A stretch of DNA of 49,011 nucleotides from Alitibacter langaaensis DSM 22999 (GCF_003096995.1 NZ_QENU01000013.1:1-49011); one strand, 5' to 3'. Positions 1 to 11,233 are shown, counted from the stretch's first letter. The notes: generated from the letters alone by a model not told the origin. Program-made: numbers and translations.

Positions 1-101
1 CCAAGTAAATCTGCAGCTGAGCGAGCCGTGACTTCTAGCACAAAAAATTCAAGTAATTTTCTCTGTATAGATTTCTTTAGTTTACAATGAGTTATCTTCA
101 T
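1..101 (-). CDS. IS1016-like transposase, N-terminal fragment
   Basis: Reading leftward from the ATG at 101-99 gives 33 codons that begin MKITHCKLKKSIQ and continue through LLEFFVLEVTARSAADLLG. This matches the start of IS1016-type DDE transposases as I remember them. The frame is open to the window edge and is cut there by the window, not by a mutation. A second ATG at 117 is in another frame and soon meets a stop. The protein would catalyse transposition of the IS; whether this copy is intact cannot be judged. Confidence 0.85.
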   Translation of the reverse strand, partial: MKITHCKLKKSIQRKLLEFFVLEVTARSAADLL

Positions 102-122
102 TTTTGTAGATTAGCATAGTAC

Positions 123-140
123 CTAATCTACGTCAGCCCC
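123..140. repeat. IS1016 terminal inverted repeat (left copy)
   Basis: The 18-bp sequence ctaatctacgtcagcccc occurs here and, inverted, at 48916-48933. Homology to the right-hand element stops directly inside the 18 bp, because the two window edges expose opposite ends of the IS. Confidence 0.9.
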
Positions 141-217
141 AAACATTATTATGTACGGCAATAGCGCTCGCTTGCACGCCAAGTTATGCCGAAGTTTTCC
201 AACTTGGCGAGATTGAA

Positions 218-2110
218 GTGGTGGCAAACCAAACGGATATTAGCACTGCAACAGCTGATCAGGCAGAACTCCGCAAAAATCAAATTACAAATGTCGCACA
301 AGTCGCCAAAATCTTACCTGGTGTTTCTTTTCATCGTGGCGGTGCAAGAGGAGAACAAAATGTGATGGTGCGGGGGTTTGATGCTCGTCGAGTGCCAGTA
401 TTTATTGACGGCATCCCTGTTTATGTGCCTTATGATGGCACGATGGATTTGGGGCGTTTTACTACTTTTGACCTTGCGAAAGTGGATATTTCCAAAGGGG
501 CAAGTTCAGTCTTATATGGCGCCAATACTATGGGTGGTGCGATTAATTTAGTCAGCCGCAAGCCAAGCCAGCCACTAGAGGGAGTGATCGGCTATGGTTA
601 TCAATCTGGTAAAAATGCGCATACTGCGACCAATCAACCTTATTTCAGCTTAGGTGCAAAGCAAGAAAAATTCTATGCTCAAATCAGCGGTAGCTTTGTA
701 GAACGTCAAGGTATGCAACTTTCCCATCATTTTAAACCAACGACTTATGAAGATGGTGGACGTGCAGAAAATTCTACAAGTCGTGACCGCAAATTAAGCG
801 TACGATTAGGTTATACCCCAAATGAAAGCGATGAATATACCCTTTCCTACACCACACAAAAAGGTGAAAAACAACAACCGCTTTATACAGGCAAGGGAAC
901 GCCTCGAGCATGGCGCTGGCCAGCTTGGGATAAGGAAAGCCTTTACTTCCTTTCTCATACCGAATTTGCACAAGGCAAATATTATCTAAATGGCAAATTA
1001 TTTCACGATACGTTTAAAAATGATCTCTCCGCATTTGACGATCCGACTTTCAAAACACAAAAGAAAGGCAGCTCATTTAATAGCCATTATCGGGATTACT
1101 CCTATGGCGCAGGTTTAGAATTTGGTGCGAAAACTCACAAAAATAACGAGTTAAAACTTTCGGCATTATATAAATTTGATGTGCACCGTGAGCATAATGA
1201 CGGCGAACCTGTTGCTCGTAATGAAGATCGTACTTACAGCGTGGGCTTAGAAGACACTTATCGTTTCAGCGAAAAAACGCGTTTGACAACAGGGCTAAGT
1301 TATGACTACAAAGATGCAGTACAAGCACAAAACTATCAACGATTGAGTGCAAGTAGCCCATTGAAAGGCATTTATCATTTTGAAACGGGTTCGCAACATG
1401 CGTTAAATTATCAAGCGAAATTAGCGCATAATTTTAGTCAAAACGATGAATTAGGTTTCAGTTATGCCCATAAAACACATCTGCCAACAATGAAAGAACG
1501 CTATTCTCGCGGTTTAGGAAGAAACCCTAAAGCGCCGAATCCATTCCTAAACCCTGAAATTGCGGATCATTTTGAATTGAGTTACTACCGCTCTTTCGCC
1601 GATAAAATAAGCGTTGAAGGGGCTGTATTTTATAGCCGCATAAAAGATGCTATTGAAGCAGTGAATATTGGCGGCAATACCGAGCAAAATCAAAATGTTG
1701 GCAAAGCAACGCACAAAGGTGCAGAACTCAGTATCACCGCATTCGTGAACGATAAACTAACATTAGGCGCAAATTATAGCTATATTCGTGCGAAAAATAG
1801 TCATCGTGACATTGTGATCACGGATTTACCCCGCCACAAACTCTTTGCTTATGCCGATTGGAAAGCTACGCCAAACCTTTCCGTTTATGTGAGCCAAAGT
1901 GCAGAATCAGGGCGTTATAGTCAAGTAGATAGCAAATATGAAAAATTATCAGGATTTAGCACGACTGATGCGAAACTGACTTATGCGTTCACTGACAATT
2001 TCACCGTTGATGCAGGTGTATCCAACATTTTTGATAAAAACTATTACCTTGCTGAAGGTTATGCAGAAGAAGGACGCGTGTATTTTGCCAATGTAAAATA
2101 TCAGTTCTAA
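218..2110 (+). CDS. TonB-dependent outer-membrane receptor, 5' end removed by IS1016
   Basis: The frame encodes a plug domain (about residues 15-115, with NVMVRGFDARRVPVFIDG and GASSVLYGANTMGGAINL) followed by a 22-strand-type beta barrel ending in aromatic F, which is typical of TonB-dependent siderophore, heme or cofactor receptors. The ligand cannot be told. The nominal GTG start at 218 is not the natural start. The same frame stays open upstream to a stop at 107-109 and encodes the end of a signal peptide (LLCTAIALACTPSYA, about 146-190) and the TonB box GEIEVV. No ATG, GTG or TTG fits upstream, because the IS end at 140 replaces the original start. A protein begun at 218 would lack both export signal and TonB box, so the gene is probably inactive here. 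Confidence 0.85.
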   Translation: MVANQTDISTATADQAELRKNQITNVAQVAKILPGVSFHRGGARGEQNVMVRGFDARRVPVFIDGIPVYVPYDGTMDLGRFTTFDLAKVDISKGASSVLYGANTMGGAINLVSRKPSQPLEGVIGYGYQSGKNAHTATNQPYFSLGAKQEKFYAQISGSFVERQGMQLSHHFKPTTYEDGGRAENSTSRDRKLSVRLGYTPNESDEYTLSYTTQKGEKQQPLYTGKGTPRAWRWPAWDKESLYFLSHTEFAQGKYYLNGKLFHDTFKNDLSAFDDPTFKTQKKGSSFNSHYRDYSYGAGLEFGAKTHKNNELKLSALYKFDVHREHNDGEPVARNEDRTYSVGLEDTYRFSEKTRLTTGLSYDYKDAVQAQNYQRLSASSPLKGIYHFETGSQHALNYQAKLAHNFSQNDELGFSYAHKTHLPTMKERYSRGLGRNPKAPNPFLNPEIADHFELSYYRSFADKISVEGAVFYSRIKDAIEAVNIGGNTEQNQNVGKATHKGAELSITAFVNDKLTLGANYSYIRAKNSHRDIVITDLPRHKLFAYADWKATPNLSVYVSQSAESGRYSQVDSKYEKLSGFSTTDAKLTYAFTDNFTVDAGVSNIFDKNYYLAEGYAEEGRVYFANVKYQF

Positions 2111-2523
2111 ATGTATTAAACATAAAATAAATAACTATGGGCGGTGAAAGCTGCCCTGCTAAATAGCCCCATTGACAAATCCATTATCGCAGTGGGTATT
2201 CTTAATGAATATTCGCGAATAATTTATTAAAGTGAGTCATTAATTAGCAAAAAGTGCGGTCATTTTTTCAAAAATTTTTCTATCATATTGCCATTAAGCA
2301 ATATTTCCCCGTGTTTCTGTTATATTTTCATCCTATTCCATTACATAATAAGAAAACTGAGCGCCCCCCTTCTAATGCTCTTCGCCTTGTTCTAAGGTTA
2401 AAGATATCGAAAGATCGAGATTAAATTTAAGTGTAACAATTATTCACCCATGCTGAAAATTTCATAAATCCAAGGGCTTTTATGTTACAATTCAGTCAAT
2501 TTTAGCTAAAACCCCATTTTATT
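2111..2523. other. 413-bp intergenic region between receptor and yihI
   Basis: I see no convincing gene. The region holds a palindrome TATTCGCGAATA at 2210-2221 inside a longer imperfect inverted repeat (about 2202-2231), an uptake signal AAAGTGCGGT at 2251-2260, and a possible extended -10 (TGTTACAAT, 2483-2491) 33 bp before yihI. An open stretch of under 30 codons just after the receptor has no recognisable start and no product I can name. Confidence 0.5.
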
Positions 2524-3087
2524 ATGTCTAGACAAAAAAAATCCCGTCGTATTACCGACACTATGCCTGTGCGCAAAACCGATAAAAAACCTGAGGGCAA
2601 ACCGCTTTCGGGTAAGAAATTAACGCGTTATGAATTAGACGCCAAAGCGCGTGAAGAAAAACGTAAGCGTAAACATAAGGGCTTGGATTCAGGTTCTCGC
2701 CATAGTGCTGCGGAAGCTAATCATAAGCAGACAGCGGCAGAGAAAAAAGATCCGCGCATTGGCAGCCGTAAGAAAGTGCCATTGGTGGTAGAGTTCGTGA
2801 ATAAGCCAGAGAAAGGTCAGCAAATTCCGCCAGTTAAAATTGAGCAAAAACCGACCGCACTTTCACCAGAATTAGAACTGGAGCAACTTGAAAATAACGA
2901 ATGTTTAAATGATTTGCTCGATCAACTTGATGCAGGGAAAGCCATTAGTGCGGACGATCAAAAATTTGTCGATGAATGTTTAGATCGTATCGCCGAATTA
3001 ATGGATGAATTAGGCATTGAAGATGAAGAGGGCGAAGATGATTTACTCAATACCTTCGAGAAAATTGATATTAACCAATTTAGATAA
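2524..3087 (+). CDS. yihI: Der GTPase-activating protein YihI
   Basis: YihI stimulates the GTPase Der (EngA) and so tunes 50S ribosome assembly in the cytoplasm. The protein has 187 residues and shows the family's layout: a very basic N-terminus ([13 protein letters not shown], then [19 protein letters not shown]) and an acidic C-terminal half ([31 protein letters not shown]). A USS at about 2855-2865 encodes PTALS within the linker. It sits six bases before the DUF2489 gene and upstream of hemN, which suggests cotranscription. The assignment is by recalled family similarity. Confidence 0.88.
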   Translation: MSRQKKSRRITDTMPVRKTDKKPEGKPLSGKKLTRYELDAKAREEKRKRKHKGLDSGSRHSAAEANHKQTAAEKKDPRIGSRKKVPLVVEFVNKPEKGQQIPPVKIEQKPTALSPELELEQLENNECLNDLLDQLDAGKAISADDQKFVDECLDRIAELMDELGIEDEEGEDDLLNTFEKIDINQFR

Positions 3088-3093
3088 GCGTTT

Positions 3094-3531
3094 ATGTGGA
3101 CTACCATTTTACTTGTTATCGCCGCGCTAATTTTAGTTGCTATGGGCATATACACCATCTATCTGCTCGCCCAATTACGCAAGCAAAAGCAGTTATTCGA
3201 GCAAGCCAAACAAGCGCGAATTATTCGCCTGAAAGAAAGCATTGAGATTATTGCGCGTGCGATGCACTGCGGCGAATGTAACCATTCCGAAGGCGTGTTG
3301 CGTCTTCGAATGTTGCTTGAACCGTTGGGGCAAAAACGTTTAAATGATTATCCTGCGATGTGGGCATTATATGATGTGATCAAAGAAATGCCGACCCATG
3401 ATGAACGCAAAAATTTGAAGAAAAATGTGCGTATGAAACTCGATCTTGAGCGTGAAAGCAAAGAGGTTGAACTCGAAGATCAAATCAAAGCAGAAACCTT
3501 GTTGCTGTTAGAAGATATAAAAATATGCTAA
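3094..3531 (+). CDS. DUF2489-family membrane-anchored protein
   Basis: This 145-residue protein has one N-terminal transmembrane helix (about residues 4-27) followed by a basic, helical, probably coiled cytoplasmic domain containing CGECNHSEGVLRLRMLLEP. It resembles the DUF2489 family found beside yihI and hemN in gammaproteobacteria. The biochemical function is unknown. A pair of cysteines (CGEC, about residues 59-62) could bind metal, but this is speculation. It follows yihI by six bases and precedes hemN by 61 bases, so it is probably the middle gene of a three-gene unit. Confidence 0.8.
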   Translation: MWTTILLVIAALILVAMGIYTIYLLAQLRKQKQLFEQAKQARIIRLKESIEIIARAMHCGECNHSEGVLRLRMLLEPLGQKRLNDYPAMWALYDVIKEMPTHDERKNLKKNVRMKLDLERESKEVELEDQIKAETLLLLEDIKIC

Positions 3532-3592
3532 ATTTTGACCGCACTTTTGGCGAGCCGATACGCTCCTTACTCTTAGCGATAACCAAAAACTC

Positions 3593-4960
3593 ATGAACAA
3601 TATTACTTTCGATCTCGATCTTATCCAAAAATACAATCAATCAGGACCACGTTACACCTCCTATCCTACCGCATTAGAATTTCATGAAAATTACACTAAT
3701 GAGGATTTCAAAGCGGCGGCAGAACGTTATCCTGATCGCCCGCTGTCGCTTTATGTGCATATTCCTTTTTGCCATAAATTATGCTATTTCTGCGGCTGTA
3801 ATAAAGTGATTACTCGCCACCAGCACAAAGCAGATATTTATCTCGATTTTTTAGAGAAAGAGATCGCCACGCGCGCACCATTATTTAAAAATCGTGTCGC
3901 TACCCAAATTCACTGGGGCGGCGGCACGCCAACTTATTTATCAGAACAGCAATCGGCGCGTTTAATGAAAATGCTCACAACGCATTTCAACATTGCTGAA
4001 AATGCTGAAATTTCGATTGAAATGGATCCCCGCGAAATTGAGCTTTCAATGCTCAATCATCTCAAAAAAATCGGTTTCAACCGTATTAGTATGGGCGTGC
4101 AGGACTTTAATAAAGAAGTACAAAAAGCGGTGAATCGCGAGCAAGATGAACATTTTATTCATCAATTATTAGAACGTGCGCGCGAGCTAGGTTTTCAATC
4201 GACCAATTTGGATCTGATCTATGGCTTGCCATTGCAAACCGTGGAAAGTTTTATGTTTACTTTGCAAAAAGTGATTGAACTCAATCCAGACCGACTCAGT
4301 GTATTTAACTACGCCCATTTACCAAGCCGTTTTGCGGGACAAGCTAAAATTAAAAATGAACAGTTGCCCGCGCCGCAAATTAAGCTGACAATTTTAGAAA
4401 AAACAATCGAAACCTTGGGTAACGCAGGTTATAAATTTATTGGTATGGATCACTTTGCCAAACCTGATGACGAGCTTGCCATCGCGCAAGATAACGGGGT
4501 ATTGCACCGTAATTTCCAAGGCTACACAACACAGGAAGAATGTGATTTATTGGGGCTTGGCGTGTCTGCGATCAGTTTATTGGGCGATACCTATGCACAA
4601 AATCAAAAAGAATTAAAACATTATTATGCTGATGTGGATGCAACAGGCATTGCCTTGCATAAAGGCTTAGCATTAAGCGAAGAAGATTGTTTGCGCCGCG
4701 ATGTTATCAAAGCCTTAATTTGTAATTTCAAATTAGATTTTGCGCCAATCGAACAGCAATATCACATTGATTTCCGCACTCACTTCGCAGAAGACTTAGC
4801 ACTGCTCAAACCGCTAACGGAAGATGGCTTGGTCACAATTCACGAACAAGGCATTGTGGTTTCTTCATCAGGGCGATTATTGATCCGCAATATTTGCCTT
4901 TGCTTTGATACTTATTCCCGTCAAGCGGCAAGAAGACAGCAATTCTCAAGAATTATTTAA
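3593..4960 (+). CDS. hemN: Oxygen-independent coproporphyrinogen III oxidase
   Basis: HemN is a radical-SAM enzyme that decarboxylates two propionates of coproporphyrinogen III to give protoporphyrinogen IX in heme synthesis, without oxygen. The 455-residue length equals the family norm. The iron-sulfur ligands C60, C64 and C67 are seen in HIPFCHKLCYFCGC, preceded by the family N-terminus YNQSGPRYTSYPTA. The SAM-binding GGGTP and the C-terminal HemN domain (about 360-440) are intact. It ends just before a USS hairpin terminator shared with convergent gdhA. It fits with hemCD elsewhere in the window. Confidence 0.95.
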   Translation: MNNITFDLDLIQKYNQSGPRYTSYPTALEFHENYTNEDFKAAAERYPDRPLSLYVHIPFCHKLCYFCGCNKVITRHQHKADIYLDFLEKEIATRAPLFKNRVATQIHWGGGTPTYLSEQQSARLMKMLTTHFNIAENAEISIEMDPREIELSMLNHLKKIGFNRISMGVQDFNKEVQKAVNREQDEHFIHQLLERARELGFQSTNLDLIYGLPLQTVESFMFTLQKVIELNPDRLSVFNYAHLPSRFAGQAKIKNEQLPAPQIKLTILEKTIETLGNAGYKFIGMDHFAKPDDELAIAQDNGVLHRNFQGYTTQEECDLLGLGVSAISLLGDTYAQNQKELKHYYADVDATGIALHKGLALSEEDCLRRDVIKALICNFKLDFAPIEQQYHIDFRTHFAEDLALLKPLTEDGLVTIHEQGIVVSSSGRLLIRNICLCFDTYSRQAARRQQFSRII

Positions 4961-4979
4961 TAAAAAATTTACTCAAAAA

Positions 4980-5024
4980 AACCGCACTTTGCGATTCTTT
5001 TCAAAAGAACAACAAAGTGCGGTT
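4980..5024. terminator. Bidirectional terminator built from an inverted USS pair
   Basis: Two uptake-signal cores, accgcacttt (4981-4990) and aaagtgcggt (5014-5023), face each other and pair over 12 bp around a 21-base loop. A-rich and T-rich flanks lie outside. The hairpin sits between the ends of convergent hemN and gdhA, the usual place for such USS terminators in Pasteurellaceae. Confidence 0.75.
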
Positions 5025-5053
5025 AAATTTTATCTTGTTTTCTAATTCAAAGA

Positions 5054-6436
<1,383 letters not shown>

Positions 6437-6631
6437 TTATAATTATTACCAAACTCTACTGCGTTCGGCTTGATTACAATATGCAACAAAACATAAAAGA
6501 ATAGCAACTATTTTTAGCAAATATTTTGATAAACTTAAATAACATTAAATTAAATTTAACAAAACAAAGAAATTATTAAATTTTATATAATTTATCTCTA
6601 TGTAAATATCCTCTTTTTATATAGACATAAA

Positions 6632-6664
6632 AAAACGGTGCCAAAAATATTTTGGAACCGTTTT
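6632..6664 (-). terminator. Terminator after the hemCDXY operon
   Basis: The arms aaaacggtgccaaaa and ttttggaaccgtttt pair with one mismatch and are followed, in leftward reading, by a run of T. It lies 31 bp beyond the hemY stop codon. Confidence 0.75.
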
Positions 6665-6694
6665 AAATTACAGTATTTGATCACTAAAGTGCGG

Positions 6695-7927
6695 TCAATT
6701 TTCTGCTATTTTTTCATTTTCCGTGATCGCCATAGCAGATTTTAAGATATCTTCACGGATTGCTTTCGCCGCAACAACATCGCCAATCTGCTCAAAAACA
6801 TAGGCTGCCATTGTTGCATCATATTGTTTCATTTTATCTTTATGGGCTAAGACTTTCTTGAATGCATCACTTGCTTTGTTAAAATCATCAGCGCGAACAT
6901 AGAGATAACCTAACGCTCGATGAATACAGCCTTCGGCCTCTTCTGGTGATTGGCTTGCACGTTTTTCCAATAATTTCACTAATTTATGGCTATCCATTGG
7001 CTGCAAACGTGTAATTTGACCGTATAAAGCGCTGCTGAGCGCTTTGTCCCCTTCAACTTTTTTGAAGGTGTCCAATACAAGCTCATAGGCACTTTCATGA
7101 TCATTGCAATCAATCAAACGCTGAATTAAACCGATACGCACATAGTTGTCATTACGGCGTTTACGCGGCTGGTCATCCCACCACGCCAATAAACCATCAG
7201 CGCCCTCTTCATTCATTTTTTCATCAAGTAAACCGTCTTTCACTTCATGTGTTAGGCTGGTAAACTCCGCCTCGGTATATAATCCGTCCACCGATTCTAA
7301 AATATCATCTAGCGCGCTATATGCTTTTGATTTGCGATAGATTTCTACGGCTAATTTCAAGACTTCAGGATTCTTCGGCGCTAATTCCAATAAACTATCA
7401 ACCGAACTGCGCGCAGCAGGTAATTTATTTTGTTGCAATAAAATACGTGTACGAGCAAGCTCCACCACCAAATTATCAGATCCCGCTAATTCCGTTGCGT
7501 CCATCAAATATTTATTCGCCGCAAATTCATCGCCGCGTTGCTGCGCAGCTTCTGCCGCTTTAATGAAATTCAGAATTGGCTTATCAGAATATTTGGCGTT
7601 TTTACCAATTAATTTTTCCGCTTTAGAATAATCGCCTTCGTTCATACGCATTAACCCTTCAAGGGTTTGTTTTTGCGCTTTCACACGTTTGCGGCGACTA
7701 AACCAACCATAGGTGCTGTTGCTTAATCGGCAGAAACGTCTCAACAACCATTCAATGCTATAAACAATTGCCATGCCAATAACGAAAATCACCACTAATA
7801 AGACCACTGACAATTCGTAGTTATTGTTTTCAGTTTGAATTAACACATAGCCTTGTTTGCCTGCAAGATAAGGGCCTGCTATCAATCCCGCAAGCAATAC
7901 AACCATCAAAAATAAAGATCTAAACAT
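6695..7927 (-). CDS. hemY: HemY, TPR-containing membrane protein of the hem operon
   Basis: This is the gammaproteobacterial HemY (not the protoporphyrinogen oxidase of the same name). The 410-residue protein has two N-terminal membrane helices (about 4-23 and 42-64) followed by helical tetratricopeptide-like repeats, for example [20 protein letters not shown] and [20 protein letters not shown]. Its exact role in heme metabolism is unsettled. The start lies 11 bases after the hemX stop, and it is the last gene of hemC-hemD-hemX-hemY, followed by a terminator. Confidence 0.9.
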   Translation of the reverse strand: MFRSLFLMVVLLAGLIAGPYLAGKQGYVLIQTENNNYELSVVLLVVIFVIGMAIVYSIEWLLRRFCRLSNSTYGWFSRRKRVKAQKQTLEGLMRMNEGDYSKAEKLIGKNAKYSDKPILNFIKAAEAAQQRGDEFAANKYLMDATELAGSDNLVVELARTRILLQQNKLPAARSSVDSLLELAPKNPEVLKLAVEIYRKSKAYSALDDILESVDGLYTEAEFTSLTHEVKDGLLDEKMNEEGADGLLAWWDDQPRKRRNDNYVRIGLIQRLIDCNDHESAYELVLDTFKKVEGDKALSSALYGQITRLQPMDSHKLVKLLEKRASQSPEEAEGCIHRALGYLYVRADDFNKASDAFKKVLAHKDKMKQYDATMAAYVFEQIGDVVAAKAIREDILKSAMAITENEKIAEN

Positions 7928-7938
7928 AATTGGCGTCC

Positions 7939-9345
7939 TTATTGTTGTTCTGCTTTTTGAGATTCATCAGCTGGTGCCGTGGCTGCGGGTTCAGCGTCAT
8001 CAGATTTCTTCTCTGCTGCTTTGTCATCAGATTTATTCTCTGCCGCTTTGTCCTCAGCCTTAATTTCTTGCGCTGCTGCTTGGTTTGCTTCTGTTAATGC
8101 TTTATCTGCAGAAATTTCCACTTTTTGAACTTCTTGTGGCTGTTTATTAAGCACTTTATCTAAAGCAATTAAACTTGAAAGTTGATTTGGCACATCAACA
8201 TAAATAGATTGATCCGCCAATTCATCTAGCGATTTTAAGAAATTCGCTGCCACTTCAGTATTCGTGTCAAAATAGCTACGAATCCAAGCCGCTACGGTTT
8301 CAAGCGATTGTTTGTAAAGCTCATTTTGTTGGCGTGGCACCGCTAAAATCGCAATCTGTAAACGTAAACGAATATTTTCGCGCAAATAAATATCTTGATT
8401 CGGCGCTAACAATGCTTGGGAAGCGCTATCTGTACGCGGCGTAATGCGAATAAAGTGATTCATAAACGATCTTGCCGTTTTTTCTAAATTCGCTTTCCAA
8501 TCCATCACATCATCAGACACTTTGTCATTATTTGCGGCGGGTTCATCACCAAAATTCACATTCATCACCACCAATTCATCGACACTATTGGCAAGCTGCG
8601 ATAATGTTTGCATTAATGTATTTTGGTCAACACGGTTTAGCGATAATAATTGTTTGAGATCGTTATTAATCGCCACACGCACCGTTTTCGCCGCAGGATC
8701 TGACACTTTCGCTAGCACTTCATCAGAAATTTTAAGCAATGAAATACTGGTATCCACATCATTGTCTAACACTAATTTTCGCAACGCATTTGTCAACAAG
8801 AAATCCGCTTCCGATAAAAGCCAATCATTTGGCTGCGCAGTTGCATTATTTCCAAGTTTAGCGACGTCATCTCGTAATGCCGCCAACGCTTTTTCTTTAT
8901 CAGAAAGTGAAATTTCCAAGGCAGAAACTTTGTCTTCTGTTGATTTCAAATTTGCCGCCATATCAGACAATTGGCTTAATTCTTTTTCAACATTTGGCAT
9001 TTCTGCGCTGTTTTGAGATGCCATCTCTGATTTTTCAGAAATGGTATGCCCCATATGGCTTTCAAGTGCGGTGAATTTTTGATTAATTCTTTCGACTTCT
9101 TGCTGACCAAAATAATAACCTGCACCGCCAACGCCCAATGCCACTAACAACGATAAAAATGCGAGACCAGAACCGCCTTTTTTCACAACCACAGTTTCGG
9201 TTTTATCCACAGATTTTTCTTGCGCAATTTCCGCTTGCTTATCTGTCTTCTGGCTATCAGCATTTTGCTTCGCGCCATTATCTGTTGTTTCAGCACTGAT
9301 TTCAGTTTCCACTGCGTCAGTTTGAAGATCCTTTTTATTACTCAT
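7939..9345 (-). CDS. hemX: HemX-family membrane protein of the hem operon
   Basis: This is the HemX protein of the hemCDXY operon, long annotated as uroporphyrinogen-III methyltransferase although it lacks a methyltransferase fold. The 468 residues show an acidic, low-complexity N-terminus, one membrane helix ([21 protein letters not shown], about 59-79), a coiled-coil region (about 90-165) and a HemX domain. The C-terminus is a Lys/Glu/Ala-rich tail with near-repeats of [18 protein letters not shown]. The tail could vary in length between strains. It lies 13 bases after hemD and 11 before hemY. Confidence 0.88.
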   Translation of the reverse strand: MSNKKDLQTDAVETEISAETTDNGAKQNADSQKTDKQAEIAQEKSVDKTETVVVKKGGSGLAFLSLLVALGVGGAGYYFGQQEVERINQKFTALESHMGHTISEKSEMASQNSAEMPNVEKELSQLSDMAANLKSTEDKVSALEISLSDKEKALAALRDDVAKLGNNATAQPNDWLLSEADFLLTNALRKLVLDNDVDTSISLLKISDEVLAKVSDPAAKTVRVAINNDLKQLLSLNRVDQNTLMQTLSQLANSVDELVVMNVNFGDEPAANNDKVSDDVMDWKANLEKTARSFMNHFIRITPRTDSASQALLAPNQDIYLRENIRLRLQIAILAVPRQQNELYKQSLETVAAWIRSYFDTNTEVAANFLKSLDELADQSIYVDVPNQLSSLIALDKVLNKQPQEVQKVEISADKALTEANQAAAQEIKAEDKAAENKSDDKAAEKKSDDAEPAATAPADESQKAEQQ

Positions 9346-9358
9346 TGTCTTGCCCTTC

Positions 9359-10126
9359 TTAATCGAGTGATGTTCTCGTTGTGACTAAGGTTTCCACCAA
9401 GCTCGCATTATCTGCCCTTGCTGAAATTAAAATATTTTCGCTTTTCCAACCGCACTTTATCGCAAAATTTGCAATGCGGCGACTCACCGTGACTAACCGA
9501 CAAGCTTTTAGCCAGTTCTGTTCTTCTGGCGGCACAAATTCAATTAAAGCCTGCAAAATGGCTAAACTGGTAACAATTAAACTTTCGACACCAGATCGTT
9601 TGCATAAATCCACTTGCGCAATATTATCATCGTATGCCACAGGAATGCGTTGATAGCATTCTAACACATCTACTTTTGCACCACGCGCCTTTGCTTGCTC
9701 GGCTAACAATTCACGCCCACCATTTCCGCGTAAAATTAACACCGTCTTTTCATGCAACTGTTGCATTTGGGGTAAATTTAGCACCCCTTCGCTATTTTCT
9801 TGCGCAAAGGGATAAATTACCGTTTGCTCTGACAGTGAAGACAAGCAGCACGCCGTGCTTTGCCCAACTGCGATATATTGTACATCATTACGCCAATGAA
9901 AACCGATACTTTTCAATGTTTCTGCGGCGAATTTGACCGCATTTTTAGACACAACAAAAATAATATCGCCCGCATTTAGCTGATTAATTTTATTGGGCAA
10001 TTCATTTAGTTCACGCCCTGCAGAAATAGAGAATAAGGGCAAATGAATTGCGGCGATGCCGGATTTATTTAACATTTCGACTAGCTGCGCCCCACGTTCA
10101 TCAGGGCGTGTCACTAATACCGCCAT
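9359..10126 (-). CDS. hemD: Uroporphyrinogen-III synthase
   Basis: HemD closes hydroxymethylbilane to uroporphyrinogen III, flipping ring D. Sequence is poorly conserved in this family. Recognition rests on the N-terminal VLVTRPDERGAQLVEMLNKSG, the mid-protein LRGNGGRELLAEQAKARGAKVDVLE stretch, the C-terminal SRRIANFAIKCG motif and the 255-residue length. The position directly after hemC (21-bp gap) and before hemX confirms it. The frame is intact. Confidence 0.93.
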   Translation of the reverse strand: MAVLVTRPDERGAQLVEMLNKSGIAAIHLPLFSISAGRELNELPNKINQLNAGDIIFVVSKNAVKFAAETLKSIGFHWRNDVQYIAVGQSTACCLSSLSEQTVIYPFAQENSEGVLNLPQMQQLHEKTVLILRGNGGRELLAEQAKARGAKVDVLECYQRIPVAYDDNIAQVDLCKRSGVESLIVTSLAILQALIEFVPPEEQNWLKACRLVTVSRRIANFAIKCGWKSENILISARADNASLVETLVTTRTSLD

Positions 10127-10147
10127 AGGCTACCTATTCATTGTCAT

Positions 10148-11074
10148 TTAATCTTTATACACGTCTGCCAGAATTTTATCTGCGCCTTGTGCCAACAGCT
10201 GTTTGGCAATTTGCACGCCTAAAACTTCGGCATTTTTGACCGCACTTTTGCCTTCCGCGCGGATAATCTGAGAGCCGTCCACTGCGCCCACCAAAGCGCG
10301 CAAATGTAATTCATCGTTATGCAACACAGCAAAACCACCAATAGGCACTTGGCAGCCGCCTTGCAAATGGTTATTCATTGCGCGTTCTGCCAATACGCAA
10401 GCGGTGGTTTCCGCATCCGCTAAAGGGGCAAGCAATTGTTGCACACGCTGATCATCCACACGGCATTCAATGCCAACCGCGCCTTGCCCAGCCGCAGGCA
10501 GCGAAATATCGGTGTCAATAAACGAAGCGATGCGTTCCTTTAATCCCAAACGAATTAAGCCTGCGGAAGCAAGGATAATCGCATCATAATCGCCATTATC
10601 TAGCTTACTCAAACGCGTTCCCACGTTGCCACGCAAAGACTGAATTTGTAAATCAGGACGCAATTTTTTTAATTGACATTGGCGGCGCAAACTTGACGTT
10701 CCCACAATCGCGCCCTGTGGCAATTCATCTAAAGTTGAAAATTTATTAGACACAAAGGCATCACGAGGATCTTCGCGCTGACAAATCACGCTTAAACCTA
10801 AGCCTTCAGGAAATTGCATCGGCACATCTTTCATCGAATGCACCGCAATATCCGCCGAGCCGTTTAATAACGCATTTTCAAGTTCTTTTACAAATAAACC
10901 TTTGCCACCAATTTTCGCCAGCGGGGTATCTAAAATCACATCCCCTTTGGTCACCATTGTCACCAGTTCAATGGTTAAATCGGGATAAAGTTCTGTTAAA
11001 CGGTCTTTCACGAAATTCGCTTGCCACAATGCCAATGGACTTTGACGAGTGGCGATTCTGAGCATATTTTGCAT
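10148..11074 (-). CDS. hemC: Hydroxymethylbilane synthase (porphobilinogen deaminase)
   Basis: HemC polymerises four porphobilinogens into hydroxymethylbilane. The 308-residue protein has [14 protein letters not shown] at the N-terminus, [19 protein letters not shown] and LRGNVGTRL for substrate and cofactor contacts, and C241 in [11 protein letters not shown], which attaches the dipyrromethane cofactor. An alternative start three codons in (MLRIATRQ) cannot be excluded. It is the first gene of hemCDXY and divergent from cyaA across 159 bp. Confidence 0.96.
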   Translation of the reverse strand: MQNMLRIATRQSPLALWQANFVKDRLTELYPDLTIELVTMVTKGDVILDTPLAKIGGKGLFVKELENALLNGSADIAVHSMKDVPMQFPEGLGLSVICQREDPRDAFVSNKFSTLDELPQGAIVGTSSLRRQCQLKKLRPDLQIQSLRGNVGTRLSKLDNGDYDAIILASAGLIRLGLKERIASFIDTDISLPAAGQGAVGIECRVDDQRVQQLLAPLADAETTACVLAERAMNNHLQGGCQVPIGGFAVLHNDELHLRALVGAVDGSQIIRAEGKSAVKNAEVLGVQIAKQLLAQGADKILADVYKD

Positions 11075-11172
11075 ATAAATGATTGATCTAACTATTGATA
11101 AATGTGTCTATCCTATCATAATTTTTAGAAAAACCGGCAAAATTTAACTGTACTTTCCTTGATTTCTGTCAA

Positions 11173-11201
11173 TTGCTTTCCCTAACACAAAATGCTAGAT
11201 T
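11173..11201 (+). promoter_or_regulatory. Candidate cyaA promoter
   Basis: TTGCTT (11173-11178) and TAGATT (11196-11201) are separated by 17 bp and lie 33 bp before the cyaA start codon, implying a leader of about 26 bases. The match is moderate. Confidence 0.4.
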
Positions 11202-11233
11202 AACGAGCGTGATTTATTCTATCGGGTAGTCCT

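Larger units (their letters stand above)
1..140 (-). mobile_element. IS1016-like insertion sequence, transposase-start end (partial)
   Basis: This is one end of an IS1016-like element (IS1595 family). The outer 18 bp at 123-140 are the exact reverse complement of 48916-48933 at the other end of the window, as expected for a terminal inverted repeat. The leftward strand opens a transposase frame 39 bp inside the end. The rest of the element lies beyond position 1. The end abuts the signal-peptide codons of a TonB receptor, so the insertion is inside that gene. The family assignment rests on recalled similarity of the encoded protein ends to IS1016 transposase. Confidence 0.9.

Noticed and set aside
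2130-2232. Short open stretch after the TonB receptor that might be a gene remnant
   Set aside because: It has fewer than 30 codons, follows a stop directly, has no start with a ribosome site, and I recognise no product.
8522-9016. 164-codon open frame opposite hemX
   Set aside because: It is a shadow of hemX on the other strand, with no ribosome site and no plausible product.
11090-11140. CRP site in the hemC-cyaA gap
   Set aside because: The best candidate (TGTGT-N6-TATCA) matches about seven of ten core bases, too weak to claim.
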